Source of the DNA: Candidatus Desulfosporosinus nitrosoreducens
GTDB lineage: Bacteria > Bacillota > Desulfitobacteriia > Desulfitobacteriales > Desulfitobacteriaceae
Direction: 5' to 3'
NCBI RefSeq assembly: GCF_030954495.1
Contig: NZ_JAVHUW010000042.1
Coordinates: 1 to 34,556, forward strand
Length of the DNA: 34,556 bases
Position 1 is the stretch's first letter. Each line of letters begins with the position of its first letter. Shown here piece after piece: positions 23,887 through 32,603 of the stretch. The translations under genes and the position numbers were made by a program. A model generated the notes under the pieces. The model was not told the DNA's origin. It made no database searches and saw only the letters and a program-made list of their open reading frames with translations.

Positions 23887-23945
23887 TTTCTCCGACTTGA
23901 AAGTTTCCAAGATCCCTAGCTCCCCGGAAACTTGTCACGGAGAAA
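23887..23945. repeat. Two-tier inverted repeat upstream of pylB
   Basis: TTTCTCCG (23887-23894) pairs with CGGAGAAA (23938-23945), and inside it AAGTTTCC (23901-23908) pairs with GGAAACTT (23926-23933). It lies upstream of the sigma54-type promoter, so it may be an activator site, or an RNA structure in read-through transcripts. Nearby GACTT-AGAG-AAGTT (23874-23887) resembles the other proposed activator dyads. Confidence 0.5.
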
Positions 23946-24050
23946 TGAATAATCCCCTAATGAACTACGGGGAAGGGAGCCCTATAATTAGGCGGTTCCT
24001 GGGAGTTGTGTAAAGACTTAAAAGTTTATAGGAGTTAAAGTCACTGTTGC

Positions 24051-24066
24051 TGGCATAGAATTTGCA
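24051..24066 (+). promoter_or_regulatory. Sigma54 (-24/-12) promoter before pylB
   Basis: TGGCATAGAATTTGCA has GG at 24052-24053 and GC at 24064-24065, 10 nt apart. Predicted start near 24077; pylB ATG at 24111. Probably drives pylBCD-pylSn and perhaps mttCB. Confidence 0.75.
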
Positions 24067-24110
24067 ACAAAACACAATATCTCCGGATTATTAATAAAGA
24101 AGGTGGCTGG

Positions 24111-25172
24111 ATGGAAACGGCTCAGGCAACAAATTTGGAGAGAATTCTGACCAAGGCAACCCAAGAAATCCCTTTAGAGAGAGAAGAACTAATGACTTTA
24201 TTAGGGTTGTCTCAGGAAGAGGATCTTGCCAAGGTGTTTGAAACAGCTCGCTATCTCCGGACTCGTTATTTTCAGAATAAAGTCTTCGCTTATGGTTTTG
24301 TTTATTTTTCAACGTACTGTCAAAATGAGTGTGCTTTTTGCTTATATCGCAAATCCAACCAATTTCTGGAGCGTTACAGAAAATCTCCCTCCGAGATAAT
24401 GGAAACAGCCCATAGCCTGGTGGAGTCCGGGGTACACTTGCTTGATTTAACCATGGGAGAAGACCCGTTGTATTTTACAAAGGGCTTTGAGCCTTTAATA
24501 GAGCTAGTGGAGAGGATCAAACAAACAACAAAAATTCGCATCATGCTTTCGGCGGGAGTCCTTGCGGAAAAGGATCTTGAGAAATTCAGAAGAGCTGGGG
24601 TCGACTGGTATGCTACGTATCAGGAAACTCATAATCTCGAACTTTATCGTAAGCTTAGGCTTGGTCAAAGCTATGCGGAACGAATGAAGCGCAAATACGC
24701 CGCTCGCAGCATGGGTTTTCTCATTGAAGAGGGTTTACTTACAGGTGTTGGCGATTCGAAAGAAGATTTAATAGATTCCCTTGCAGAAATGAAACGGTTA
24801 CAGGCTGATCAAATTCGAGTTATGAGCTTCATTCCTCAAAAGAATACGCCAATGCAGAACTTCCGCTCGGTACCCCGTTTCAGAGAATTATTATTAATTG
24901 CCGTAATGCGTCTTGTTTTTCCGGATCGCCTGATCCCTGCGTCTTTAGATGTTGATGGGCTGAATGGATTGGCAGATCGCCTTAATTCCGGGGCAAACGT
25001 TGTAACCTCAATTATCCCGCCCCAATCAGGTTTGGCAGGGGTATCAAATCATTCTTTAGATATTGACGATGGCAATAGAACGATTCCCAGAATTTTGCCT
25101 GTTTTAGAGCAAAATGGGCTGGTGCTGGCAAAGCGTTGCGAATATGACGATTGGGTGCAACGACGTCAATAA
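24111..25172 (+). CDS. pylB: PylB, methylornithine synthase (radical SAM)
   Basis: The product has 353 residues, the usual size. The radical SAM cluster motif is CQNECAFC (Cys 70, 74, 77). PylB rearranges lysine to 3-methyl-D-ornithine, the first step in pyrrolysine biosynthesis. Other family-like parts are LTMGEDPLYF and SIIPPQSGLAGVSN. The start is ATG with an AAGGTGG site. The pylB-C-D order follows with short gaps, as in other bacterial pyl clusters. Confidence 0.96.
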   Translation: METAQATNLERILTKATQEIPLEREELMTLLGLSQEEDLAKVFETARYLRTRYFQNKVFAYGFVYFSTYCQNECAFCLYRKSNQFLERYRKSPSEIMETAHSLVESGVHLLDLTMGEDPLYFTKGFEPLIELVERIKQTTKIRIMLSAGVLAEKDLEKFRRAGVDWYATYQETHNLELYRKLRLGQSYAERMKRKYAARSMGFLIEEGLLTGVGDSKEDLIDSLAEMKRLQADQIRVMSFIPQKNTPMQNFRSVPRFRELLLIAVMRLVFPDRLIPASLDVDGLNGLADRLNSGANVVTSIIPPQSGLAGVSNHSLDIDDGNRTIPRILPVLEQNGLVLAKRCEYDDWVQRRQ

Positions 25173-25202
25173 CATTTTCCTAGACACGAGAGGGGCAGAG
25201 AC

Positions 25203-26387
25203 ATGAGGGTAGCAATAGTGGGAGGGAAATTGCAAGGACTTGAAGCGGCTTATTTAGCCAAGAAGGCGGGATGGGAAGTCGTTCTCATTGATAAGAATGA
25301 CAGGATTCCGGCTTTGGAACTCTGTGATCAATTTTACGCCAAGGATGTAACAAAAATTGTCGAGTGGCTTCCTATTTTAAAGGGAATTGACCTCATAATT
25401 CCCGCCTTAGAAAATAAAGAAGCCTTAAATAGTTTGATACGCAGTGCGCATTATGCCAATGTGCCTTTACTTTTCGACGGAGATGCTTATGAAATTTCCT
25501 CTTCGAAACTAGTGTCCAACGCAATGTTTGCCCGCTCAGGCGTACCGGCACCTATTCCCTGGCCGGAATGTGGTTTCCCAATCATCGTAAAGCCTTCTGA
25601 CTCCAGCGGGAGTGAAGGGGTTTTTAAAATTAACAGTGTTCAAGAGTTCCAGTGTTTATTTGAAAAAGGGCTTACCGATTGGGTCATTGAAGAATATTTG
25701 GAGGGACAATCCTATTCCCTGGAAGTGATAGGCTATGCCGGAGTTTATAAGGTATTGCATATCACGGAGCTGGAGATGGATGAAGTTTTTGATTGCAAGC
25801 GAGTTTTAGGGGCTCCGGATCTGCCTGGAAAATTGAGAGAGGAGTTTGAGCAGTTAGGGTTGCGTTTGGCGCGAACTTTAAATCTAAATGGCATTATGGA
25901 TATTGAGACGATTTTACACCGGGATACTTTAAAAGTTTTAGAAATTGATGCCCGCCTGCCGAGTCAGACTCCGATTACGGTTTACCATGCCACCGGTGTT
26001 AATATGCTGGAAATTCTGGGTAGGGCATTTGTTGAAAAAAAGCCCTGGGCAGACTTTCAGGTTCAAGAAAAAAGGGGCGTGGTCTTTGAGCATATTCAGG
26101 TCACCGGGAACAAGCTGGAGGTTGTCGGAGAACATGTCATATCTGAGGCAGGGCCTCTCAAACTATATACGAACTTCTTTGGTGCGGATGAAGTACTGAC
26201 GGACTTTACTCCAGGCCAAACGGAATGGACGGCAACCCTGATTATTTCTGCCGCTAGCCGTCAGGAAGCCTGGGTTAAACACTGCGAAGTTGTCCAAAGA
26301 ATTTGCCATGAGTTGGGAATTGCCCAATACTTAGATCGTTGCCCGGAACAAAGAATTAGTAATTTAGTAAATGGAACTGGGAGTTGA
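25203..26387 (+). CDS. pylC: PylC, 3-methylornithine-lysine ligase (ATP-grasp)
   Basis: The product has 394 residues. An N-terminal Rossmann-like VGGKLQGLEAAYLA precedes the ATP-grasp domain (IIVKPSDSSGSEGV, VIEEYLEGQSYSLEVIG, and the metal-binding LEIDARLPSQTP). It joins 3-methylornithine to lysine using ATP, the second step of the pathway. Start ATG 25203, preceded by AGGGGCAGAG. Its end overlaps the 26384 region where pylD begins. Confidence 0.95.
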   Translation: MRVAIVGGKLQGLEAAYLAKKAGWEVVLIDKNDRIPALELCDQFYAKDVTKIVEWLPILKGIDLIIPALENKEALNSLIRSAHYANVPLLFDGDAYEISSSKLVSNAMFARSGVPAPIPWPECGFPIIVKPSDSSGSEGVFKINSVQEFQCLFEKGLTDWVIEEYLEGQSYSLEVIGYAGVYKVLHITELEMDEVFDCKRVLGAPDLPGKLREEFEQLGLRLARTLNLNGIMDIETILHRDTLKVLEIDARLPSQTPITVYHATGVNMLEILGRAFVEKKPWADFQVQEKRGVVFEHIQVTGNKLEVVGEHVISEAGPLKLYTNFFGADEVLTDFTPGQTEWTATLIISAASRQEAWVKHCEVVQRICHELGIAQYLDRCPEQRISNLVNGTGS

Positions 26388-26392
26388 TCATT

Positions 26393-27211
26393 TTGACACG
26401 ACTCAAAGAGGATGATATTGAGCAAATTTCAGCAACTCTCTCCGATTATGACCAAGAACTTTTAGCAAAGACCGGCTGCCGGCTTCGTGAGCTTGCCGCT
26501 TATTCCGTGGGGAAAGATATTAACCGGCCTGATGATGAATTCTTACAAACGGCCGTAATACCGCTGACTTGTGGGCAAGGAGTTATCGGAGGGTTTGCGG
26601 AATCCGTCGCCAGTATCATTAATCATTTAGGGTTTGGGGCTTGGGTTACTGATTTGCCGGATGCCGGCGGAGTCGCTGAAGCGGTGAAAAATGGGGCGGA
26701 CATTCTTTTTATGGCTGATGATCAACGTTTTATGGCGATGAATCTCCACACCAGAGCAGTTTCGGAAAATGGAGCCGCTACGGGTAAAGGGTATGCCGCG
26801 GGTTTGGAAAGGATGAATAATGGCCTCAAAGGCAATGAGGTACTGGTCCTTGGCGTTGGCCCGGTCGGCACTAGCGCGGCATTTTTCCTGGCCCGCTATG
26901 GAGCCAAGGTTTCCATATTTGATCCGGATTTAAGAGCAAGCCGGACTTTAGTAAAAGAATTTGCTAAATTTGGCTATTCTCTGAACATAGTAGGCGATTT
27001 AAATCTTGCCCTCCGGCATCACCGGCTTATTGTAGATGCCTGTCCGGCGCAAAACGTTATTAGGCAGGACCATCTGAGAGAGGATACTCTGATTGCTGCG
27101 CCGGGAATACCCTTGGGGTTGGAAGCGGCAGGCCTTGAACAAATTTCATCCCGTTTACTCCACGATCCTTTGCAGATTGGGGTAGCAGTCATGATGTTTG
27201 AAGTTTTGTGA
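26393..27211 (+). CDS. pylD: PylD, pyrrolysine synthase dehydrogenase
   Basis: The product has 272 residues from TTG 26393, which lies 9 nt after GGGAG; TTG 26384 is an alternative overlapping the pylC stop. VLVLGVGPVGTSAAFFLARYGAKV is an NAD-binding Rossmann motif (split here from the following FDPD), and the N-terminal LTCGQGVIGGF region is typical of PylD. It oxidises the lysyl-methylornithine intermediate and closes the ring to give pyrrolysine. Confidence 0.94.
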   Translation: MTRLKEDDIEQISATLSDYDQELLAKTGCRLRELAAYSVGKDINRPDDEFLQTAVIPLTCGQGVIGGFAESVASIINHLGFGAWVTDLPDAGGVAEAVKNGADILFMADDQRFMAMNLHTRAVSENGAATGKGYAAGLERMNNGLKGNEVLVLGVGPVGTSAAFFLARYGAKVSIFDPDLRASRTLVKEFAKFGYSLNIVGDLNLALRHHRLIVDACPAQNVIRQDHLREDTLIAAPGIPLGLEAAGLEQISSRLLHDPLQIGVAVMMFEVL

Positions 27212-27280
27212 AAATCCCACTTGAGCATTGACTTCGGTTAGTCTTAGACTTGGTCATTACCGGGATAGGAGTTGAGGTGA

Positions 27281-27604
27281 ATGGCAACAGATGCGACTTC
27301 TAAAAAAAGGTATTACCGCAAAAACGTTGATTTTTTTAAATTGGTTGAGAAAATAAAGCTTTGGCCATCCAGAAGCGGTACTCTGCACGGAATTAAAAGT
27401 ATAACGATTCGGGGGAGCATTGCGGAAATTACAACTCATTGTAATGAAACTTTTCAGATCTACAATTCCAGGCACAGCCGCGCGGCTCGCTGCCTGCGCA
27501 ATAAATTGTTTTTTCAGGCCTGTACGACCTGTAAAATCCCCGCCTGGAAGTTGGAAAAGTATTCCTCTACTTTTGTCAATCAAAACTACGGTTCTCATCT
27601 GTGA
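27281..27604 (+). CDS. pylSn: Pyrrolysyl-tRNA synthetase N-terminal subunit PylSn
   Basis: The product has 107 residues. KKRYYRKNVDFFKLVEKI and HSRAARCLRNKLFFQACTTC match the PylSn family, which binds the T arm and variable loop of tRNA-Pyl and supports PylSc. It starts at ATG 27281 with a GAGGTGA site. Cys and His residues near the C-terminal half (THC, HSR, CTTC) suit the known zinc-binding character of this domain. It is separated from its catalytic partner by about 4.6 kb, as seen in bacterial pyl loci. Confidence 0.93.
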   Translation: MATDATSKKRYYRKNVDFFKLVEKIKLWPSRSGTLHGIKSITIRGSIAEITTHCNETFQIYNSRHSRAARCLRNKLFFQACTTCKIPAWKLEKYSSTFVNQNYGSHL

Positions 27605-27625
27605 GTATTTTTTCGAAGATATTGC

Positions 27626-27660
27626 TTGTTTCTTCCAGGGTGAAAGGCAGGCTTTATTAT
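27626..27660 (+). terminator. Weak possible terminator or attenuator before mttC
   Basis: An imperfect stem (GCTTGTTTC with GAAAGGCAGGC) is followed by TTTATTATATT. It could lower read-through from pylSn to mttC. No sigma54-type promoter is seen in this gap. Confidence 0.25.
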
Positions 27661-27749
27661 ATTAATCCTAAAAGATGAAAAATTTTACCCCCCAAAGGTT
27701 CTACTCATTAAGGTTGAATTTAGTAAATTAAAAAGGAGGATTTTTAGTA

Positions 27750-28397
27750 ATGGCTACCTATGCAGAACTAGCTCAAAGTGTGATTAATGGACAAAAGGAT
27801 TTGGTAATTGATCAAGTCAATAGCCTTATCGCGGCAGGAAATAACCCATTGGAGATTGTTAACGAGGGTTTAATTCAGGGGATGAATGTTGTGGGTGTTC
27901 GCTTCAAGGCCGGAGACATGTACGTTCCTGAGGTTTTAATGTCCGCCAAAAGCATGAGCAGTGGTTTAGAAATTGTAAAACCGTTAATTGCCGAGACTGA
28001 TCAAAAGGGGAAAGGAAAAATTGTGCTGGGGACTGTTAAAGGGGACCTCCATGACATCGGCAAAAATCTTGTAGGAATGTTGATTGAAAGCGGCGGACTG
28101 GAAGTCATTAACATGGGTGTCGACGTTTCAGCCGATGATTTCATTGATGCGGTCATTGAACATAAACCGGACATCTTAGCATTATCGGCACTATTGACAA
28201 CGACAATGCCCGCTATGAAAGATGTTATCGAATACCTTGAAGACGAAGGGCTGCGCGATCAAGTAAAAGTAATTATCGGTGGAGCACCTGTTTCCAAAGA
28301 ATACGCAGATACGATTGGCGCTGATGGCTATGCTCCTGATGCCGGTTCTGCAGTAGCTCTGTGCAAAGAGTTGCTGGCGGAAAAAGAAGCTAAATAA
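27750..28397 (+). CDS. mttC: Corrinoid protein MttC-like
   Basis: The product has 215 residues. A helical cap domain (about 1-85) precedes a B12-binding Rossmann domain with the DxHxxG motif in GDLHDIGKN; His101 is the cobalt ligand. It carries the methyl group as methylcobalamin between the methyltransferase and a MtbA-like partner not present in the window. AAAGGAGG lies 8-10 nt before the ATG. Its last codons lie in a 16-bp tandem duplication. It is directly followed by mttB, so the pair forms a trimethylamine:corrinoid module. Confidence 0.94.
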   Translation: MATYAELAQSVINGQKDLVIDQVNSLIAAGNNPLEIVNEGLIQGMNVVGVRFKAGDMYVPEVLMSAKSMSSGLEIVKPLIAETDQKGKGKIVLGTVKGDLHDIGKNLVGMLIESGGLEVINMGVDVSADDFIDAVIEHKPDILALSALLTTTMPAMKDVIEYLEDEGLRDQVKVIIGGAPVSKEYADTIGADGYAPDAGSAVALCKELLAEKEAK

Positions 28398-28412
28398 AAA
28401 AGAAGCTAAATA
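28381..28412. repeat. 16-bp tandem duplication across the mttC stop
   Basis: AAAAAGAAGCTAAATA occurs twice without a gap (28381-28396, 28397-28412). The mttC stop is made at the boundary of the copies. Confidence 0.9.
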
Positions 28413-28509
28413 ACAGAAGTACGCCTTTAGTCCTTTTAAGGAGGTGACAGAACAGACTTCATTTCTGGTTAGTTCTTCAATTGCGACAAATTATTTGGAG
28501 GTGATTTAT

Positions 28510-30033
28510 TTGACATTCAGAGGTATACATGCCGGTTCCAGCCGAATGGATGGCATCGGATTGAAAATGTTTACCAACGATGAGCTGTATGATGTCCACT
28601 TGGCGACATTAGACTTGCTCTGGGATATTGGGGTAAGAGTCGAAAGTGAAGAAGCACGTGAAATATTTTATAGCCATGGCTGTATCGTCAACCCTGAAAC
28701 AAATGTCGTAAAAATTCCGGCGCATCTAGTGGAAGACGCCATCCGCTCAATCCCTAAAACATTTCGGGCATGTGGAAGAAAGCGTGAAAACGACTGGTTG
28801 AACGAAGGAAACCGCACGGGTTTTGTTAACTTTGGTGAAGCCATTCGGATGATAGACCCCTATACGAAACAACTTCGCAAGCCATTTAAAAAAGATGTTG
28901 ATGATGTAACGCGTTTCTGTGAGGCAATGGATCAGATTATCGTCTATGAAAGGGCTTTAGGTCCCTCCGAGGTTGATCCTGACGTTTCCCAGGTTCACAT
29001 TGCGGAGTCCTTTTTCAACTATTCCACCAAACATGCCTATATAGGAATGAACCGTCCGGAAAATATGCGCGCTGCCGCCAAGATGGGTTATGTGGTTTCC
29101 GGCGGGGAAGATAAATTCCGCGAGAGGCCGTTATTTTCGCAAAGCACAGATCCGGTAGCTCCCCTCGTACATGCCAAAGGGGCAACGGATACCTTGCTGC
29201 AGGCGATTCGCTTAGGAGTTCCGGCAAAAATCAATTCTATGGGTCTGGCCGGCGGAACAACCTGCGTTCATCTTGCCAGCACTTTGGTGACCCACAATGC
29301 AGAAATTTTAAGTATGTTCGTGTTAGGTCAGCTTGTTAAAAGGGGTTATCCAATGGTCTATGGAACGTCCACAACGATGATGGACCTGCGGACTACGGTG
29401 GCTTGTGTAGGCACCCCCGAACTGGCCCTCTTTAGCGCGGCTTGCGCCAAGCTGGCTCAATTCTATAATATTCCTGTCTGGGTGGCCGGTGGGTAGACGG
29501 ATAGCAAAGTACCGGATGCCCAAGCAGCTCATGAGTTCACCCTGACCGCTTTATTACCAGCGTTAGCAGGCGCTAACATGATATATGGTTTGGGAATGCT
29601 CGAAGGTGGCTTGACTTGGGACTATGCTCAAATGGTGATGCAAAATGAAATGGCCCGGATGATTTTGCATACCATTAAAGGTATTCCGATAAGTGATGAG
29701 AAAATGGCTTTGGAAGTTGTCCGTTCGGTAGGTATCGGCGGAGAATTCATTAGCTGCGATCACACTTACGCCCATTACAAAGAGCTTTCAAAATCGGAAT
29801 TGTTAGATCGCAAGAATCGAGAAAATTGGGAAGCGGCCGGCAGTAAGGATATTGTCACTACTTCCTATGAGAAATCGATCGATATTCTTGAGAACTACCA
29901 AAATCAGAACCCTCTTCCGGAAGATATTCAACGTCAGTTGAAAGAGATTGTCTCAGAAGCCGAAGCGGAAACTACAGAAATCAAAGCAAAAGAAAAAGAA
30001 GCCCGCAGGAGGCCCCGGAAGCCTAGATTTTAA
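28510..30033 (+). CDS. mttB: Trimethylamine:corrinoid methyltransferase MttB, pyrrolysine-containing
   Basis: A TIM-barrel methyltransferase of 507 residues when TAG 29494-29496 is read as pyrrolysine (residue 329; the archaeal residue is near 334). The frame continues cleanly after the amber for 179 codons in the same reading frame, and the codons around it (VAGG-O-TDSKVPD) match the family. TTG 28510 is the start: GGAGGTGA (28497-28504) is 5 nt upstream and the protein then begins [15 protein letters not shown], as in the family. It demethylates trimethylamine and methylates MttC. A longer in-frame GTG at 28444 is less likely. Without tRNA-Pyl it would be truncated at 328 residues. Confidence 0.95.
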
Positions 30034-30043
30034 TTGATAAACG

Positions 30044-30068
30044 AGAGCCGGTGATCAGCACCGGCTCT
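30044..30068 (+). terminator. Hairpin after mttB
   Basis: AGAGCCGGTG (30044-30053) pairs with CACCGGCTCT (30059-30068), loop ATCAG. No T run follows (TACACT), so termination may be inefficient. Confidence 0.55.
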
Positions 30069-30128
30069 TACACTATAGTAAAACAAAAGTAGGAAAGTAA
30101 ACAGTTAGTTTGGAGAGCAAATTGAAAT

Positions 30129-30146
30129 TGACTTGAATTCAAGTCA
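30129..30146. promoter_or_regulatory. Proposed activator site (perfect palindrome)
   Basis: TGACTTGAATTCAAGTCA is an 18-bp perfect palindrome centred about 104 bp upstream of the -24 element of the symporter promoter, as expected for a sigma54 activator binding site. Confidence 0.55.
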
Positions 30147-30239
30147 TGACTGACTCAGGGCTTCGTAAATCTTGCTTTTCCGCAGGTTAGGAATCAGGCT
30201 AACAGTGGGATTCCCGCTTCAACCTTCTTAATATGTTGT

Positions 30240-30256
30240 TGGCAAGGTTTTTGCAT
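30240..30256 (+). promoter_or_regulatory. Sigma54 (-24/-12) promoter before the symporter
   Basis: TGGCAAGGTTTTTGCAT has GG at 30241-30242 and GC at 30253-30254, 10 nt apart, very near consensus. Predicted start near 30266, giving a long leader before ATG 30511. Confidence 0.8.
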
Positions 30257-30510
30257 ATATCTCAATTATGAATATTCAGAAACATGTTGCATCAAACTGG
30301 CTGAATTTGACGTCGGGGCAGGGTATCCGTCGTCCTTAACAATAAAATAACAGCTCTGCGGAGTTTAAAAGGAGGGATCAAAACCAGCGAGAACAAGGCA
30401 AGGATATTATTAATTTTTAAAGATGCTATTATTTAAGTTGTACCATTAACCTGCTATTCTCAAGTTGTCATTGTCAACCTGCCACAGTTAAAAGAAGGAG
30501 TGAGCGAAGA

Positions 30511-32187
30511 ATGGGTGGTTCCGACGTTAGTCCGCTATGGTACTGGTTCGTGTTTTTTCTGTATATCGCATTTCTAATTTATGTAGGGTTGAATGCTTAT
30601 AGAAAGCAGAAATCTAGTGCAAGTGCCGAGGAAGAGAGTAATGACTATTGGATCACAGGCCGTAGTCAACCAGCCTACATGGTGGGCATGTCTGTCGCTT
30701 CAGGCTGGATGCTGATAGGTATGATTACCTGGATGACCTGGGCGACTTATGATTTAGGTTTATCAGGCCTGTGGGTTGTGGCCATTCCCTGGTTCTTATC
30801 AAATATCTGGCAATTTTTAATGGCCCGTCCTTTACGCAGGATTAAAGCTATTTCTCAGTGTCAGATGCTGCAAAATCGCTTTGGACTACCAGCACGAATT
30901 CTTTCTGCTCCGATTAATATTTTCTCCTACACGATCTGGTCAGCTGCAGAATTATATGCGGCATCTTTGATCATGGCTCCGGCCCTGGGAATTTCGATTG
31001 AAGCCATGATTATCGTTTATGCAATACCTATTGCTTTATACATGTGGATGGGTGGCTTCCGGTCTGTTATCAATGCCAATGTTGTTCAATTCTTCATGGG
31101 TGCCATCATTTTGATTGTCACCACAGCCGCCCTTTTTATAACGTCACATGGCATTGCTGCCGCTCATCATACGACAATTTGGAGCATGCTGAAAGCTCAG
31201 CCAATTGTCAATAGTCTCGCCTATCCTGTAGATCATGCTCAAAATTCAGCCAGCTTTTTTGCTTACGTTTCCATATCTTTCCCCTTAATTGTTATGTTAG
31301 GACTGGTTCCCGGCTGGGCCTCGGCCGAAGATTTCTGGCTCAAAGCTCAAGCTGCCAGAAGCACGCATGAAGCTCGGATGGGTGGAATTTACAGTATTGT
31401 TTTCAACACTTTTGTCATTGTCATTCCGGCAGCTATTATTGGGGTACTGGGGCTTATCGTTTTTCCACCGGAAACCAAAGATGGGGTGTTATCCGCAGCT
31501 GCGGCTTTGGGAGATAAAGGTGCCTATAATATCATCTCCACCTATATTAACTCCTATATGCCCCCCCTGCTTAAAGGGTTGCTTATTTTCTTGCTGTCAG
31601 CTCACACCATGTCTACAGTAGCAAATTATAGCAATATTTGTGCTATGAACTTGTCTTATGATGTTTTGCAGCCGCTTATCTACAAAAAGAGAAACTGGAC
31701 GGATGAAAGGATTGTCAAATGGGCACGCTTGGTTACAGTTTTCATGATTATTATCAACATTCTTCTCGCTGAACTCTATAACAGCCCGGTTTTCGGCGCG
31801 ACTCTGAATGATGCTTACTTCCTCTCCTCAGGCCTGCTGACTGCCGGTATTTCCGTGATGCTGTATGTCCTATGGTGGAAACGTGCTAATCTGCTCGGAG
31901 TTATGTTGGGTGGATTGGCCGGGACTTTAGGAACGTTCATTTTCTTTATTTTAGAAAATAAGATTTGGAAAAATTCCTACTATACCCCCATTTGGGATTC
32001 AATCTTCGGTGCAGGTGCCATGGCCAATTCCTATTTAGGGTATTGCGTTATCGGCTTAGTGTGCGGTATTGTAGGAGTATTGGTGGGAACGTATGTTGGC
32101 AAACCCCCTTCCAAAGAATTACTTTCCGCTATTGCCGATAAACCTATCGACAATAATGAAGAATTTTTCTCAGGTATTAATGCTTAA
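30511..32187 (+). CDS. Sodium:solute symporter (SSS family)
   Basis: The product has 558 residues and about 13 membrane segments. It belongs to the SSS family, shown by the N-terminal DYWITGRSQPAYMVGMSVASGWM, the MWMGGFRSVINANVVQFFMG region, and the later AHTMSTVANYSNICAMNLSYD region. Members take up amino acids, vitamins or betaine-like solutes with sodium. From the neighbours the substrate may be a methylated amine, choline or betaine; the sequence alone does not tell. It has its own sigma54-type promoter and activator dyad and is closed by a strong terminator. Confidence 0.88.
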   Translation: MGGSDVSPLWYWFVFFLYIAFLIYVGLNAYRKQKSSASAEEESNDYWITGRSQPAYMVGMSVASGWMLIGMITWMTWATYDLGLSGLWVVAIPWFLSNIWQFLMARPLRRIKAISQCQMLQNRFGLPARILSAPINIFSYTIWSAAELYAASLIMAPALGISIEAMIIVYAIPIALYMWMGGFRSVINANVVQFFMGAIILIVTTAALFITSHGIAAAHHTTIWSMLKAQPIVNSLAYPVDHAQNSASFFAYVSISFPLIVMLGLVPGWASAEDFWLKAQAARSTHEARMGGIYSIVFNTFVIVIPAAIIGVLGLIVFPPETKDGVLSAAAALGDKGAYNIISTYINSYMPPLLKGLLIFLLSAHTMSTVANYSNICAMNLSYDVLQPLIYKKRNWTDERIVKWARLVTVFMIIINILLAELYNSPVFGATLNDAYFLSSGLLTAGISVMLYVLWWKRANLLGVMLGGLAGTLGTFIFFILENKIWKNSYYTPIWDSIFGAGAMANSYLGYCVIGLVCGIVGVLVGTYVGKPPSKELLSAIADKPIDNNEEFFSGINA

Positions 32188-32219
32188 GATAAGCAATGTC
32201 TTAAAAGTTTTCTATCCTA

Positions 32220-32258
32220 AAAAAATGGCTGGGAGTTTGGTTCCCAGCCATTTTTTAA
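32220..32258 (+). terminator. Rho-independent terminator
   Basis: AAAAAATGGCTGGGA (32220-32234) pairs with TCCCAGCCATTTTTT (32242-32256), loop GTTTGGT. It ends the symporter transcript. Confidence 0.9.
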
Positions 32259-32395
32259 ACATTAACTGTGAAGATGCCTTGCAGACCGTTTAATTTAGAA
32301 TTACATCCGGATTTATCCTTGAAGGGGATAATAATATCCTTTAGAATTAAATAAGTGGCTCGGTATAATTTGACATAAGAGAGAAGGGCTTAGAG

Positions 32396-32599
32396 ATGTT
32401 AACACTTCATTTTGCAAGGACAGTTCTAATTCCGTTTTTTGTTATAAATATGGCTGCAATTGTCATAACTATGCGATTTAAAAAAAATATACGGCCGGAG
32501 TTTTCCGGAAGTTTAAATGTCCTGTTTTTTATAGAGAATGTTATCGGCATTATTATTTGTCTGGCTTTAGGATACATATCATTTTTCGTTAAACATTAA
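32396..32599 (+). CDS. 67-residue membrane protein, unknown
   Basis: ATG 32396 is preceded by GAGAAGGG about 9 nt upstream. Two hydrophobic helices lie at about 8-26 and 42-62, joined by a basic loop (MRFKKNIRPEF). It is convergent to the sigma54 activator gene, with only 4 bp between the ends, and follows a terminator, so it needs its own promoter; none is clear. I do not recognise the family. Confidence 0.55.
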   Translation: MLTLHFARTVLIPFFVINMAAIVITMRFKKNIRPEFSGSLNVLFFIENVIGIIICLALGYISFFVKH

Positions 32600-32603
32600 G
32601 AAG

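Larger units (their letters stand above)
30034..30510. other. 477-bp intergenic region before the symporter
   Basis: There is no credible gene. The order is: hairpin at 30044-30068; TTGACTTGAATTCAAGTCA palindrome at 30128-30146; sigma54-type promoter at 30240-30256; a Shine-Dalgarno-like AAAAGGAGGGA near 30368 with no start codon in range; then the true AAGAAGGAG site before ATG 30511. The transcript leader would be about 245 nt. Confidence 0.55.

Noticed and set aside
27605..27749. A sigma54 promoter or cobalamin riboswitch before mttC
   Set aside because: No GG-N10-GC element and no B12-box-like structure were recognised in this 145-bp gap; mttCB are probably read from upstream or from an unseen promoter.
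28444..29496. mttB as a pseudogene broken by a premature stop
   Set aside because: The stop is TAG at the conserved pyrrolysine position, the frame stays open beyond it with family-like sequence, and the full decoding machinery is present.
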